A stretch of DNA of 64,000 nt from Planococcus citri (Eukaryota; Arthropoda; Insecta; Hemiptera; Pseudococcidae): positions 46,862,580 through 46,926,579 of the forward strand of contig NC_088678.1 in the NCBI RefSeq assembly GCF_950023065.1, in the 5' to 3' direction. A model generated the notes under the pieces. It was given only the letters and a program-made list of their open reading frames with translations. It had not been told where the DNA came from and ran no database searches. Of the stretch, positions 24,001 to 36,974 are shown one piece after another. Numbering within the stretch: position 1 is the first letter of the stretch; each line of letters opens with the position of its first letter. The position numbers were made by a program, and so were the translations under genes.

Positions 24001-25195
24001 TTTGATTCAATAAATTTACACACTAAATTTACCCTTTTCTATGTACCTACGTATACGTATGAGAGGAAAAAAAGCAATGATTAACCAGAGAGGGAAGGAG
24101 ACAAGCAAAAACGCGCATTATCACAGTTTTTCATTACCGAGATTCGCTTGCTTACCGAAAAAAAATTCCAGTACGACGTTTCGTCGTTATATATCATCTC
24201 GGGTTTAAAATTGTTTGCGTTTTTGCGTCACTTATTTTAGTAATTTTTCAAGCTCGTTTTACTCTACACAACTTTCGGGAAGTTTTGGAAAAACGTCGAC
24301 TAATGCAGAAAAATTCATTTCGCCTGTATAAATTAAACGCTGATTTGGTTTATCTGCGCCGTTATAAATTAACTTATCAAATGCTGCAACGGCGGCGATA
24401 AAGTTCGTATATTGCGAATATAAGAGAGACCACGTCGTGTGAGAAAAAAAATTACATCCGAGTACAAACAAATCGATAGCAGAGTCGTGTACTTAGCGAT
24501 GAATTGTACTATCTGAGGGTGAAATTGGCTATCTCTGTACTTTTACTGTACTATACAAAGTATTAGATATTTCCTTCGTGGTATTACGTATTTGAAGCGC
24601 AGATAGTTTTAAGAAAGCTGCATCTCGCTGCTGTTAGCGAATTATACGAAAAACGTACGTAGTTTCGAGTCAATGTTACGTATAAATGCAGTATCGCCAA
24701 AATCGTATAAGAAAATATAGCACATGGAATATCTCGTAGCGTAAGGAAGGAACGCGAGTATAAGGGAAAACATTGCAAAATGGTTCGTGAAGGAAGGTAT
24801 ACATGTGAACTGTGAAGGTAGTACGACTATAAGTACACAGTATCTACACTTGGCGTCAAAGAAGAAGAAGAATAAGAAGAAGAAGAAGAAGGGTTACAAA
24901 AACAAACGCTTTTCGTTCTTCCATGCTGCGCCCTTAATTAACAAACACAGACCATTTAAAGCAATTACGATATTGCGCTTTCATTTGAACCGCATGTCAC
25001 GCATTTAAGCGGCTCATTTCCTCTGCAATTAACTCGTCCGTGACCATCGGTATTATCTGATTCGACACCACGCCGCTGGTTCTTCTCCTTCGTCGCGTAT
25101 TGTAAATTTTGCCCGAGCTGTGCTCTTTTCTTGGTGCTATAATCTAAATACCCATATACTTTTTGTATCAATTGAGAGATAATAGGCTAAGATCG
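21011..25195. other. No gene recognised (presumed intron or intergenic)
   Basis: Ordinary AT-rich sequence with a GAA-rich microsatellite at about 24860-24890. No supported exon, RNA gene or transposon ends. Confidence 0.5.
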
Positions 25196-26133
25196 TTATT
25201 TAAAAGTGAATTTTTTTAGTTAGTCCTGGATGAATTGTTACAATAGTCTTTCCAACATAATGATGGAAAAGTGATCAATTAGTTATTTTAGTAGAATCTT
25301 CTGTCCATAAAGAAGCCAGGTTAATAAAAATGTTCAAAATTTTCTCATTATTTCTGATACCTCAAAATGCCATTTCGACATGTTGATGTAAAATTCAATG
25401 CTCAAAATTCACATCCACAACTGAATCGGTAAGAGCTAAAAGCGTTAAAATGCAATTTTTCGGGAAACGCAAAAAAAACAAATTATTCAAAAACTGAAAA
25501 ATTGTCAGAAAAGTCCAAGGCCAGTGGTAGAGGTTCATTTTAGACAATTTTTAAGATGGGTCCAATTGAAAAATATTCACGTGTTCTGGATACATGGCTC
25601 ATCAAAGATGGTGGACTTGACACCTTTCAACTCTTGACCTTTAAAAAAAAAGTGATCACGGCTGATGATGCATCATGATGGAGTATGATTTATTAGTGCT
25701 TTGTGAAAGTGGGTCACGTAAGTCTCATTTCCACTTGGAATCTTTTGGAAATACTGGAGTGCACAGCCACAGCATCCATAAGCAGATGAAAAAAATATGC
25801 ATTTTTTTGGGAGAAAATGCACATTTTGGAAATGAAAAATCGTTTTAAGGATAAAAAAATAAACATTTTTCAGTCTTTGGTTCATTTTTATTGAAAAGTA
25901 CAAAATTTCAACAAAAAAATGCCAAAAAGTCGTTTATTAGTTTTTAAAAAACTGAAAACATTTCTATCAAGAATATGTACCACTCTAATTGAAAAATAGA
26001 AGCCAAATTTGGAATCTGTGACATTGAAAACCTAACAATTGGCATGTCACACATCGAAATTGGCACGTTTCGACTTAACACCTGTCACCTTTTAGCTCTT
26101 AACAGAGAAAACGTTGCGAAACACTCATGTTCC
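25196..26133. other. No gene recognised
   Basis: AT-rich sequence. Phrases such as CATTTCGACATGTTGATGT suggest decayed repeat, but no boundary is visible. Confidence 0.4.
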
Positions 26134-26306
26134 CAGCACTGGGTAGGTACTGATTATGAACTTTCGTTAAGAGTTAACGAATTCGTTAACTCAATATTTT
26201 TTCTGTGACTTTTTGTTAACGCCGTGTCAAGTTTACAAGAGATTTTATCTTTCGTTAACATAATGAATTCGTTAACTTTCAACAAAAGTTCATAATCCCA
26301 GCCCTG
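26134..26306. mobile_element. 173-bp MITE with CAGxxCTGGG ends
   Basis: The left end reads CAGCACTGGG, then GATTATGAACTTTCG and AGAGTTAACGAATTCG. The right end in reverse reads CAGGGCTGGG, then ATTATGAACTTTTG and AAGTTAACGAATTC. Arms of roughly 45 bp leave a short centre. No target duplication is evident. Confidence 0.7.
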
Positions 26307-26432
26307 GACTTGGAATTCTGATCATGTTAATAGATCTGCAATAATTCAATGCATCATTTTATGAAGAAAACTGTAGATCGACAAATGGTACTTAATGCCT
26401 TTTAGCTCTTACTGATACAACTACGTTGACCA

Positions 26433-27195
26433 CCCATGTAACGAATGGTAGACATCCACAAACCATCCACACCACCATCTACACCATTTTTTCGCTAAAA
26501 TTAAATGAAAATATTATGCACATTTCTGATTCATTTGGTATATTCTCAGGCTTATAAAACTCCTCCATTTAAAATCTTCAAAATTTTATATTTTTTTGGT
26601 AAACATCAACATGTTACATCTATAGGTTGATGTAAATGTGGATGCTCTACAAATCAATCCACAAGACAACGACTACTCTTTGAAAAAAATTTCAAGAAAT
26701 AAACAAGTGAAAAATGATGATGATATTGTGGATGTATTTGTTGATGTTGAATAATTTCATATCGACATACAGTCGACATGAAAATGTACTTATTAGTTTA
26801 GTACTCTTAGATAAAGTATTGCACCGTTTCTATTTATAAAGAAAATTTTGTTCATCTTATAATTTGTACAGATCTTTTGTCTGTACTTCGCGAAGATTGG
26901 CCTCTGTATAAATGCTTCTCTCTGCAGGAGCAGTGGCCAACTTCAAGAAAATCATTTTTGGGAAAAATTGTCAATTTTGAAACTAAAATTTTGTAACATT
27001 ACATTGCCAAGGGCGTGCCAATGTCGATCCATTGTAGATGTTTTGTCGATGAGTTTGCAGATGATCCACAAATGATCTACTTACTAGTACATCTACAAAA
27101 CATCTACAAATACATCTACACTGAGGCGTCCAATAGTGACAGATTTCAATGTGTCTACATTTACATCAAAATCCGCATCATCATTGTTACACGGG
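26433..27195. mobile_element. Possible 763-bp TIR element
   Basis: The left end CCCATGTAACGAATGGTAGAC is matched by the right end in reverse, CCCGTGTAACAATGATGAT. The interior is full of ACATCTACAAA and GTTGATGTAAATGTGGATG words. No target duplication longer than CA. Part of its interior is duplicated at 27860-28065. Confidence 0.5.
26690..26925. repeat. Segment duplicated at 27860-28065
   Basis: Shared ordered words include GTGGATGTATTTGTTGATGT, GACATGAAAATGTA, GTACTCTTAGATA, ATTGCACC and TCTGTACTTC, about 200 bp in the same orientation. Confidence 0.7.
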
Positions 27196-27386
27196 CAATT
27201 TTTGAGAATTGAAATTTCTGTTTTAGTGTTTAAAGTTTAGTAAATATTTAAAAATATGATCTTGTTTAAAGAGGAAAACAAATTTTTTGTAGAATTGATA
27301 AAATTATTCATTTTTCCATAGCTTTTCTAGTTTTCGATGATAGGTATGTAAATGTGAAAGTTGATTGTCCACAAATACATAGGTAC

Positions 27387-27805
27387 TAGAGCTGAAAACT
27401 GTACTCACTGACAGCGGATAACTACTGTACCTGTACTGTAAATTCTCGCTTCTCGCTAGTAGCTGGTAGCGAGTTGAAAAAATTTCACACCAGTTCACAC
27501 TATAACTTGTAGCGAGTTGAATGCGTTGCCAGTGTACTGGCATGATGTCATCATTGTCATCAAACACGGTCACACGCCAATCACACATAGGAACGACATG
27601 TGTAGAAGCGTAACTCCTCCCACTTACACATTATCAAGTTTTGGGGTGCGTGCGCAGACTACGTTCAAAATCAATCAGGTTGTGCTTACTATACGCTACT
27701 ATCTACACCCAAATCAACTCGATACCCGCCACTAGCGGGTTTAGCCGGTATTTTCATCAGATACTGGTTAGTGGGTAGTGGGTAGCGTAACCATTTTCAG
27801 CTCTA
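27387..27805. mobile_element. 419-bp hAT-like MITE
   Basis: The ends are TAGAGCTGAAAA and its inverted copy TTTTCAGCTCTA. They are flanked by a perfect 8-bp target duplication ATAGGTAC (27379-27386 and 27806-27813). Inner sequence has GTAGCGAGTTG and TAGTGGGTAG repeats. Antisense and sense open frames within it are not family-like. Confidence 0.88.
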
Positions 27806-27859
27806 ATAGGTACATCAACACCCACCTTGACCAAATGTTCAAAGATTTCTCAAATTTAG

Positions 27860-28065
27860 AAAATTGCGTTGATATTGCGGATGTATTTGTTGATGTCGAA
27901 TTTCACATCAACATCAACATCGACATGTTGTTGACATGAAAATGTATTAGTTCAGTACTCACTACTCTTAGATATAATATTGCACCTTTTTCAATACATA
28001 TAAAGAGTTTATGTTCAACTTCTAATATGTACAGACTTTCCATCTGTACTTCTCAGAGGTGGCCT
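27860..28065. repeat. Second copy of the 26690-26925 segment
   Basis: Starts GTTGATATTGCGGATGTATT and ends near CTGTACTTCTCAGAGGTGGC. Its right border is also the point where the LINE fragment at 28066-28440 loses homology. Confidence 0.7.
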
Positions 28066-28440
28066 CCTGAAGAGTTTTGGTAAGAGGGGACACCCCTGCC
28101 TCACTCCTCTCTTTATATACCTACTGCAGACTTTGATTTCAGTACTAGTTGTTCTTGATTTGATATTACATTTCTTCAGGATTCTCGACATTTTCTCATG
28201 ATTGACACAATCAATCGCTTTTTCATAATCTACAACTACAAAGCATGTAAGAATTTTCCTGTTGCTGTTCAGTGTCTTTTGCAACATAATTGCACCTCTA
28301 GTTCCCTTTTTTGGTACAAAGCCATACTGGATTTCACTCTGACTTTCATCTAGTGTTTTCTCAATTCATGACATTGATGGAGGATATTTAGTAGCAGTTT
28401 GAGTGCATAACTCATAAATGTGATGGCTCTAATTTACATT
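28066..28440 (-). pseudogene. Second LINE reverse-transcriptase fragment
   Basis: The minus strand reads LDESQSEIQYGFVPKKGTRG, then CFVVVDYEKAIDCVNHEK and RYIKRGVRQGCPLLPKLF. These are RT domains 2-4 of the same LINE group as the copy at 2.9-6.8 kb. It is cut off before YADD, where the 200-bp duplicated segment begins. About 35 residues between the VNHEK and IKRG motifs are shortened relative to the usual spacing, so it carries an internal deletion. Confidence 0.85.
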
Positions 28441-31400
28441 GACTAAAAAGATGACTGAGAAAATTTGCAACCGTCATAATGTTATCATTTTCTCGCCATA
28501 AAAGTGTTGCCATACTCATATGATAAATTTTAATTTTTGGGATACACCTTACAAGCAAAGTACAATGGTGTTGTAGTGCTTGAAAAGCGCGTTAAATTCT
28601 CTACAAGAATAAGCCAGAAAGTGAATAAAACCGTGCCTATTTTTTTGAGACATGCCTACTCATTCCAAAAACCCAACATTCAATTGAAGGCAGATACCTT
28701 AAGTGACTCACTTGATAGTCCAATTTTATGCTTAACTATTTTGAAAGGAGTGGATATAAAGATCACATGAGCATGTAGCTTATCATAATGTTATTATGCG
28801 GTCTGGACATCACTTTTGGAGTATCTTCGTTCCACCTTTAAAAAAAAATGCAAAACTATCACGCCCAGTATCTACAACCTACCTACATATTTAATTCATA
28901 TTTAAAGGAATTCCATTTCCAAACACCTACGAATACTTACGGGTTGTTCCACTCGAATTCATATTACATCCAAGTGTAACCACGACGACGTCGACGCAAC
29001 GTAGATTTTACAGCTTTTATGTACTCGTACAGTATTAAGGAACCTAAAGAGTTATTAAATATTTGAAGCACGTTTTGTTTTTTGCCCAGCATCTGGCGAA
29101 CCTGTACACTATACGAATTCGTATATGTAGTTTACGTGTGCGATATGTGTGTATTTTGGTAAAATTACGAGCAGAGAAACAGGCGCCAGCGGTGGTTTTT
29201 TTTCATTCTTTTTTTTTTGGTATTTTTTATTTTTACAGCTTCGGAAATTATACGGTGATAAATTGTTCGATAGATATAAATCTAATACAGCGAAGGTATC
29301 GGAATCGAAGTTGATTTCGATAAATAAATAAGAAAAGCCCATACTAAATGTAGCCGACCAGAAAGCAATACGTATTAAAATAAGCTTACCGGCCACTACC
29401 ACCTACACGAGATTGAAACGTTAGTGAAATTGATACCGGTGGGATTTTCTCAACTATAGCTATAGCATTTCGAAGACTTCGTGTTTGAAGAGCCATTGAT
29501 GGGAATAAGAAATAGACGTTCGTCGAAAAGAAAGAAACATTCGAATTATCCTAACGCAAGGGTATAACGTTTTCTCCACTTCGATTTCCTACAGAAATTA
29601 TAATTTCAGGGTCGTTAAGGTGCCTAAGTGTGTACGCAACTTTAGATTCGAATCCTTGAAATCAGCTTATATATTCAGGCTGCTGTAGAGACGTAAGGGT
29701 TTAGTCTTCCACTAGGGACATGAAACTGTATTTCCTCAATCAACGTATGTATGTTTGTCTGACCTGCGAATTGCAGGGGCCAACGTTTTGCAAACTTTTA
29801 TTCTGTATAGAAATTTTCATTGTGAATGATCATTGCGCCAGGTGAAATTCGAGTAGGGGTGGGAGTGGCTTCTAAAATATTCGAACCAGAAACCACTTTA
29901 TTACTACTTTCGCTATCCTCTCTTTTCTAGGTATTTAAATTTCACGGATGTTATTTCCTAGTACAGGGATCCATTTCGTAATAGACTTTGTAATGAAAAC
30001 CGCCGAGTAATTACGCTTTTAAAATATTTCAATATTCTTATATGCACAACGGTGTGTGGCAAAGCTCGCGATATTATTAACAATCCAGCTTAATAAACAT
30101 TATCGATTTCAAACACAAAACCATGTTGAGGATAGGTTGTAATTCGAATATATACTATAAAGGTAAAGTACCTATAGCGAATACCGCAGAAGTTAATTTC
30201 ATATCTGATACCGGAAAGGTTATACGTATTATAGGTGGTGCCGGTTACTCTATGTTGTGTAAGGCACCCAACAACCAAATGGCCCCCGTTGTGCCCCTCT
30301 TCAGCTATGTACATCTGTACGAAAACATTTACCCATTAATGAACACGCGAAAACATTTAAATTAAGAACGTTGCTAATTTTGTCGTAGATAATTGCGTTA
30401 GGAGTTTCTCAATTATTTTATTCTATCGTCGTTCATGTTATATAGCCTAAAATAGAGGCGAAAATGAGAAACATACACTGCACAAAAGGCTGAGGTATGT
30501 GAGGATTGCGATCAGCAGGATGAGGTGAAGGGCTTAGGGCTAGGTACTGGGGCAGTCGTATACATACCCAGTACACACTTCGAATGGCATATAATTAAAT
30601 CGATATTTAATGCCGCTTTTGTTCTTAGTCACGCATTACTTTGTAGCATCAGCTTTCGTGATTAACGTTCGAAATCGTTAAATCCTGCGCCAGTTAACGT
30701 TTCACTGGCGTATTTATAAACTACACTGTACACGGTACTACGTAGAGCGATACACGTCAAAAATTGCCACCGCGCGCGTTACGAGATTAGCCTACGCACT
30801 TCGCCTTGTCGTATAAACGCCTCGTAACCATCTTCTCTTTCAAGCTCGAAATGTTTATTCATTTTTTCAAATTAAAGTATCAGTAGAGCTGTGTAGTGTA
30901 GGCTTACTATCGTGTCAGATTTCTACGCTCTTCTGACGGAAAAGAATCATGTAATGAAATATCGGCTCGTATCGTTTAACATGATGAAATTAGCAGTGTG
31001 TAAATATAATAAGAGTGTTGCAGCCGAACAGCTGCTCGAGGGCCGAATTTTTTTACGAGCAAATTTTATAGTTGATTTTGTAGGTTGCTCGAGGATGTTG
31101 TTTTCTACGTTTAATTCTAAGTATTTCAAAATGGAAAGAGCTGTGATTAAAATTTTTAAACTGTTCTAGCGCCTTCAATTCCGAATTGAGGCTAAAAATA
31201 ATTAGAGCCCAATTTTTAGAGCTTTGAGTGTTCTCAAAGAAGGTTATATTTGTATGCTTACAGTTGAAATTCAAGGTGCTGCGGCACTTCAAAATTGTTA
31301 GTTTTTGCTACGATTATGTTGTACATTAATTGATCTCCAGACAATACTTGAACACATTTATGCAATGTGCAACTTTGAAAAATCGACTTTTAATACATCA

Positions 31401-31840
31401 AAATTATCCCTTCAATTTCTAGGGTTGGCAAACAAATCTACATTATAAAAAACATCTTTAAAAACGCTCCCATTTTTAGGGGAAAAATTCGTATTATCTG
31501 ATTCCATGATTTTTTTCCTGTTTCTGATGAAGTGCCAGTATTTTGAGAAAAAAAAAGTTATTTGGAAAATTAGTTAACGTTTAAAACTTTGAGGCACTCT
31601 AGAGGTCGAAAAAAAGATTCTGCTACAAAAGTAATGAGAAGTAAAATTGTAGATATCTAATTAAATTTTCAATCATTTACACTTTCAGGAGACTTCGTTC
31701 TCAAAATGTTGACAAAAAAACTGACAATTCTGAAATTATTGTACTCTTTGACTTCAGACTTCGAAAATCTTACGAGGGAGCCTTTTGAGATCTTCGCCTG
31801 CGATGTGAACGAGACTGCGGTTTTTGAAAAGAACATGATC
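28441..31840. other. No gene firmly recognised
   Basis: Mostly unique AT-rich sequence. At 29237 a good acceptor (tttttatttttacag) precedes an open stretch LRKLYGDKLFDRYKSNTAKV that ends at a TAA about 90 bases on. It looks faintly protein-like but has no family match, so I leave it as a possible terminal exon only. Confidence 0.4.
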
Positions 31841-31849
31841 CAGAACTCT

Positions 31850-33060
31850 AATAACCTAAATTTCAGCTGCCCAAATTGATTTTTCGACTTTGGAGAAGTT
31901 TTTTAAAATTTCAAATTGACCATCTTTGACGATTCATGTTTTTTAAAAAAATGAATATATCTATCTAACTACTTATTCTGTAAAAATGATGGAAATCGTC
32001 CTGAAACTAATACTCGTACATAAATGAACTCCTCCGAATCAAATTTCACTATTTCTTAGCGATTCTGGAACCTCCAGCGTATTTTTAGTTTCTTCAGAAT
32101 CGTGAAATTTCTCCAGAATTTGGACGAATGGATGTATCTTGTCTAAAACCAAGTCCGGCCTACTCCACATTTCACATTTGTGGCCATTCTGGAGCCTCCA
32201 GTGCGATTTTTGATTATTCCAGAATTTCAAAATGTCTCCAGAAAGACGTGAAAATCAATTTGCGTTGCTAAAAATCAGATTGTGGGTTATTCTCGATCTG
32301 TTCAAAAGATTTATCCACATTTTAGCCAATTTTTAGGTGGACACTTTGAGTGCGTTTTTTTACCCCCTCAGCTCTGTTTGAAAGGAAAATTTTAAAAACA
32401 CAAAAGGTGAATCCAAATTCTTCAGTGCAATTTCTTATTTCTCCAGAATTTCAAAATGTTTCCAGTGGTTATGAAAATTAATTTGAATTGCTAAAAATTG
32501 AGTTGTGGCTTATGCTTTTGACCTGTTCAACGAGTTTATTTACATTTGAGCGGGTTTTCAGGCAGATACCTGAAGTGCGTTTTATGACCAACATATTTTA
32601 AATGATAAATGGAGAATTCTGGTCGATAGGTAAAACGTACTCAAGTACTGAGGTGTCCCTGTCCGCCTGGAATGGTTCTAGATATACATATATGAAATTT
32701 TTGAACAGGCCAAAGATATATCACAACTCTATTTTCAGCTGGCCAAAATTGATTTTCAAGTCTTCGGGGAAAATTGAAAATCGCGCTGGAGGCTATAAAA
32801 TAGCCAGAAATTGTGATAATTTTGTTTTGGGGAGTTGATATTAGTTTCAAGAGTAATTCCCATCAGTTTTACTGAATAAGTATTATGCAATTTTTGGCCA
32901 AAGTATAAATCGTCGAACATGGTCAATTTTGGATTCTCAAAAATTTACCAAAAATTGAAAAACTAATTTGGGAAGCTGAAAATTTAGTTTTTAGGATTTT
33001 ACACCATGTTTTTTTTCAAAAATCGCTTTCCCACCTAAATCAAATGCAGTTATTTCGAAA
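31850..33060. repeat. Dispersed repeat, family 1 (several tandem-like copies)
   Basis: At least three copies of the block are strung together. Each has TTCAGCTGCCCAAATTGATT or GGCCAAAATTGATTTTCAAG, a TTCTGGAGCCTCCAG or CGCGCTGGAGGCT word, and a TTTCAAAATGTCTCCAG word. Orientation differs between sub-blocks (about 32040-32240 against 32735-32810). Confidence 0.65.
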
Positions 33061-36000
33061 GGCTCCTTTGTCCTTACTGAAGAATTGAGAAATTTTGATT
33101 TCAATTGGTAACAGAGCTGTAGAATTGGTACTCTAGAGCAGTCTAGCCAAAATTATGCCTTGGTTAAAAAAGTCTACGTCACTACCCCCACACCTTCCCT
33201 CCTCACCAAATCAAAAAATCAATTTTACATTTTTATGAACATTCAAAATCTGTTATGAAGAAAATTTCGTACTTATCGTAGTGCAGTGATTAATCAGGGG
33301 AGGAGGCACAAATGGGCGTATTTTGCTTTATGAATAAATTTTAATTTTACCTTTATTTTTTGTGTGGGTACATAATTTGAAATACTCCATGAAAGCTTTT
33401 TAAGGAAACAAACAAAAGTATGATACGTATTCAGTATTACCATCGAAATTGATGCGTCAAGTGGGTGGCAAACGAGAAATTCCCAATCGAGCTCGCTGTA
33501 AATTAAAAACCAATCACTCAGAATTTAAACGCGACACTCGACAATGCTCCTTGAACCGATGGAAATTGGCAACAGTAAATACAGATTATATTAGATACTT
33601 TCGAGAGTGGAGTTCAAAGTGGTAAAATTTGCTACATAAATGACGTAAGTCTCGACTAATTTCTCGCATTTATTCTACTCGACTCGGAGACAAGAAAAAA
33701 TAAGCTTAATTTAGTCGAGCTCCTCGAGCATTTCATAAAAGGAAGAAATTATTCGAAACGAACTCGTCATTTTTGTATATTATTGTGAGTCGGAGAAGAT
33801 AGAGATGAGAGGGCCTATTTCGCTTTTAAAACTCCCTAATACAAATTAATTCCAGACGTAAAGCGCGATAATTCATCGGTACAGAAAAAAAAATCCTTTT
33901 CACAGCGAAAGTTAACTTCGACTCGACGTATCAATTGAAGAAAAACTTGTTGGTTTTTCATTGGTCGCTCTCGGCTCACTATTAAATACAATACCGAAGA
34001 ATATTAATTTGAAATTCCCTTTTGAGCGATATTTCTTAGGGTAAACTCGACTAAACGCGATATAGTATTTACTTAATGGTGAAAATTTCATGGAAATGAT
34101 TACTTCAGAAGAAACTTTATGGTTTAAAGTATATAAGAACATTTAAGCAACTTTACGCTTATTTAAATAAATCACCGAGACCGATGCATCATGAAGCTTT
34201 AGCTCTTTGTGGTTAACGGTGAAAATTAATTTGACGAAAAAACCGACCATCGTATATCTTCTCCTCTTCATCGGCAAGTTTATATATTTTGCCAGATTTT
34301 TTAATATTAAAATAGATTAACAAAATGCATTGAGAACAAAATATGTTTTTTAGGTGTGAGAGGGAGGGGATGGACTTTTTGAGGCCTAGGGCAAATTTCT
34401 CTCTTTGTTTCCTTTTCATACAAATGTTCGTAAAAATAATTTCACCACCTCTCAATTTTCAAAATTTAATCTGCTACAATATTCGAATTTCGTCTCGAAT
34501 AATTCGACTAATATTAAGAGGGGTAAAAAAGCAAACACAGGAAAGGCAGAAAAGTGCTGTGGAGCTAATACAGCATGAAAATTTATCGATTTATCGACTC
34601 GAGTGCCAGTAAACGTGTCTTTTTTACCAATTTGGCGGTAATTTTCTCATTGTTTGACTGCAGTACGCGTTATCTTAATTGGATGATTTTTATTAAGGGT
34701 ATAAAAGCGTACAAATTGCGTAAAAATAGCGCAATCGTTTTAATTACTTTATTCTCGATCGTTACGAGTACTTGAAATTAACACTCACGCGCGTACTCGA
34801 TGATTCGCATTAGCTCGAAGAGCTTAAGGCTGCCTATTCATACTTTTCATCGAGTGTCTCGTATGTTGTACTCGTACAAGTATTTTTCGTAGTGTTTGCC
34901 AGAGAAAAAGGGATGAAAAATTGTACCAAAATATCTCGACGTGTTTATCTAATTCTTGGAGGAAATAATAATTATTACGTTGAAAATAATTCGGTCATTT
35001 CGATTCGCAATTTTCTCATCTGGAAAATTATTTTTCTTGCTTTTGGGAACGTGGTATTTTACGCCCTCGCCGGCTTGCCAATTCCAATGTGGAAAAATCA
35101 TTGTATTGACATTTTTACAAGGTAATCTCATCCATACGAGTTAACGTCATGTGCAATATTTCAATCTCTATAAGATTTTCGCAAAAAGCTTCCGCCGCCG
35201 AAAAATATAACCGAATCCCAATGCGAGAAACATAGAGCTGTAGAGAGAGGTAACCCTAGCCACATAAGTATGTGCTACGAATCTCGTAGAGAGAAAGAAA
35301 GCAGCTGGACCGTAGATTCGGAAGGAGAGAGGCAAAAGGAAAGGAAAAATTCATCGAATTAATAAATTTTTCATCAGAAAATTGTCTCCTCCAAACCCCG
35401 TAAGTTATTTTTGCTTTCACACAAATTAAATTACCCGACTGCTCGAAATTTTCCACCTAGAAAAAAAAAGTTTCCATTGTTGCGAAGTACTACCTATAGG
35501 TAGGTACTACCTACAATACAGATTTAAGAAAACTTTTTGAAAATCCTTTGCTTTATATATTTAGCCACAACGAAATTACAATTTTCAAATGATTCGCTAT
35601 TCCGCTCACGTATTGTGTGGCAAACCCCGACGGTAAAACCTACAATTTTACTTTTTTGCATTTATAAAACATGGCTAAGCGGTCACCTTGACATCCGTAA
35701 CATACTGGCAATTTTTTTTCCTTTGCTTCCTTCATCTACTCTTCATAGGTTGTCGTGCGCTATTTTTTCCTACCTTTTTTGCTGTTTTACATTTAACGAT
35801 ATTTTAATAGGTAACTTTTTACATTCGCTTACCTGCTTGCTTTTTTTTCGAACAAAAAATCAACTTGACGCTTTACGACTTTTCTTGTTTTGGGATCGTA
35901 TATTTATTTTCAAACTACGTTTCAAAAGCTTTGGAATTTCATCATTAGATGAAAAGAGGAGGTAGGTAGTAGATACTTGTGTGAAGGTGGGAGCTTGGGG

Positions 36001-36974
36001 AGGTATATAACCTGAAATCAGTGTAGGTAATTTTTATATGGATCATTTCGTTTATTTTAATCTTGAATCAATGGTTGAAATCAGAAAGACCTCGAGAAAT
36101 CGTTCAAGAACTGGAAAAATTAGCAACCTTTCAGTAAGTGAAACTGGAATACATATAATTCAAAACAATGAAACGGTTTCGAGAGATTACGAGTACAAGG
36201 GAGGTACTCTCAATCAGCAGAAAAAAGTTAGAGAATTCAAAAGTACACCATCAAACTTGCATATAAACTTCACTTCACTTTTAGATTTTTGGTAAATTTT
36301 TACAAATTTTAGTATCATTACAATCAATAAAAATCACAAAATACTCGTACTTGTGAAATAGCATCAGAATTTTAAAAAATTATATTGGGTAATAGGTAAA
36401 CGTTGTCAAAACATGCTAAAATTGCATAAAAATACTTACAAAGCATTACAATCATAATAATAAATTACGAAAAGGTGATAAAATTACTGAAAATTTTTGA
36501 AATATTCGGTAAAAATTGCAAAAAAAAATTGATAAAATGTTGGCAAAACACAAAAAAATGTTGAAACTTGTTAAAAATGACATCACAAGACTTAAATAGC
36601 ATCAAAATCATTCAAAGTTTCGTAAACGTGATGATATTTTTTTTAAATGTTTCAAAATTCAGTCGACACGAATTTTTAAGGTATAAAACATCGTGAAAAC
36701 ATGTTGAAGATGACATACGAATCAAATCACGACATTTTTGATCCAGTTCGTTATAGTAGTGTGACTTGAATCGAATCATGATTCGAATCATCCCTGACCC
36801 AGGATCACCCATCGATTGAAATTCTGATTAAAACTTCCTTTCCAACTCCAGGGCCGTAGCAAGCGAGGTGACTAGGAGTGCAGCCTACCTCTATCCTCAA
36901 AATTTAAATAGGCTAATGAATTGGGAAAATGGGGCTTGAATTGGAAAAATTGTGAATTTTTAATAAATTACATA
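33061..36974. other. No gene recognised
   Basis: AT-rich sequence. The longest open frame (35537-35965, plus strand) is Phe/Leu/Ile-rich, lacks domains and looks like chance in T-rich DNA. From 36310 to 36660 a short-word AAAATTGNNAAAA texture suggests old decayed repeat. Confidence 0.5.

Noticed and set aside
29237..29331. Possible terminal exon after a good acceptor
   Set aside because: The ~30-residue stretch has no recognisable homology and no upstream exon was found.
35537..35965. 142-codon open frame on plus
   Set aside because: Composition is Phe/Leu/Ile-rich as expected from T-rich DNA, with no domain, no good start context and no splice or polyA support.
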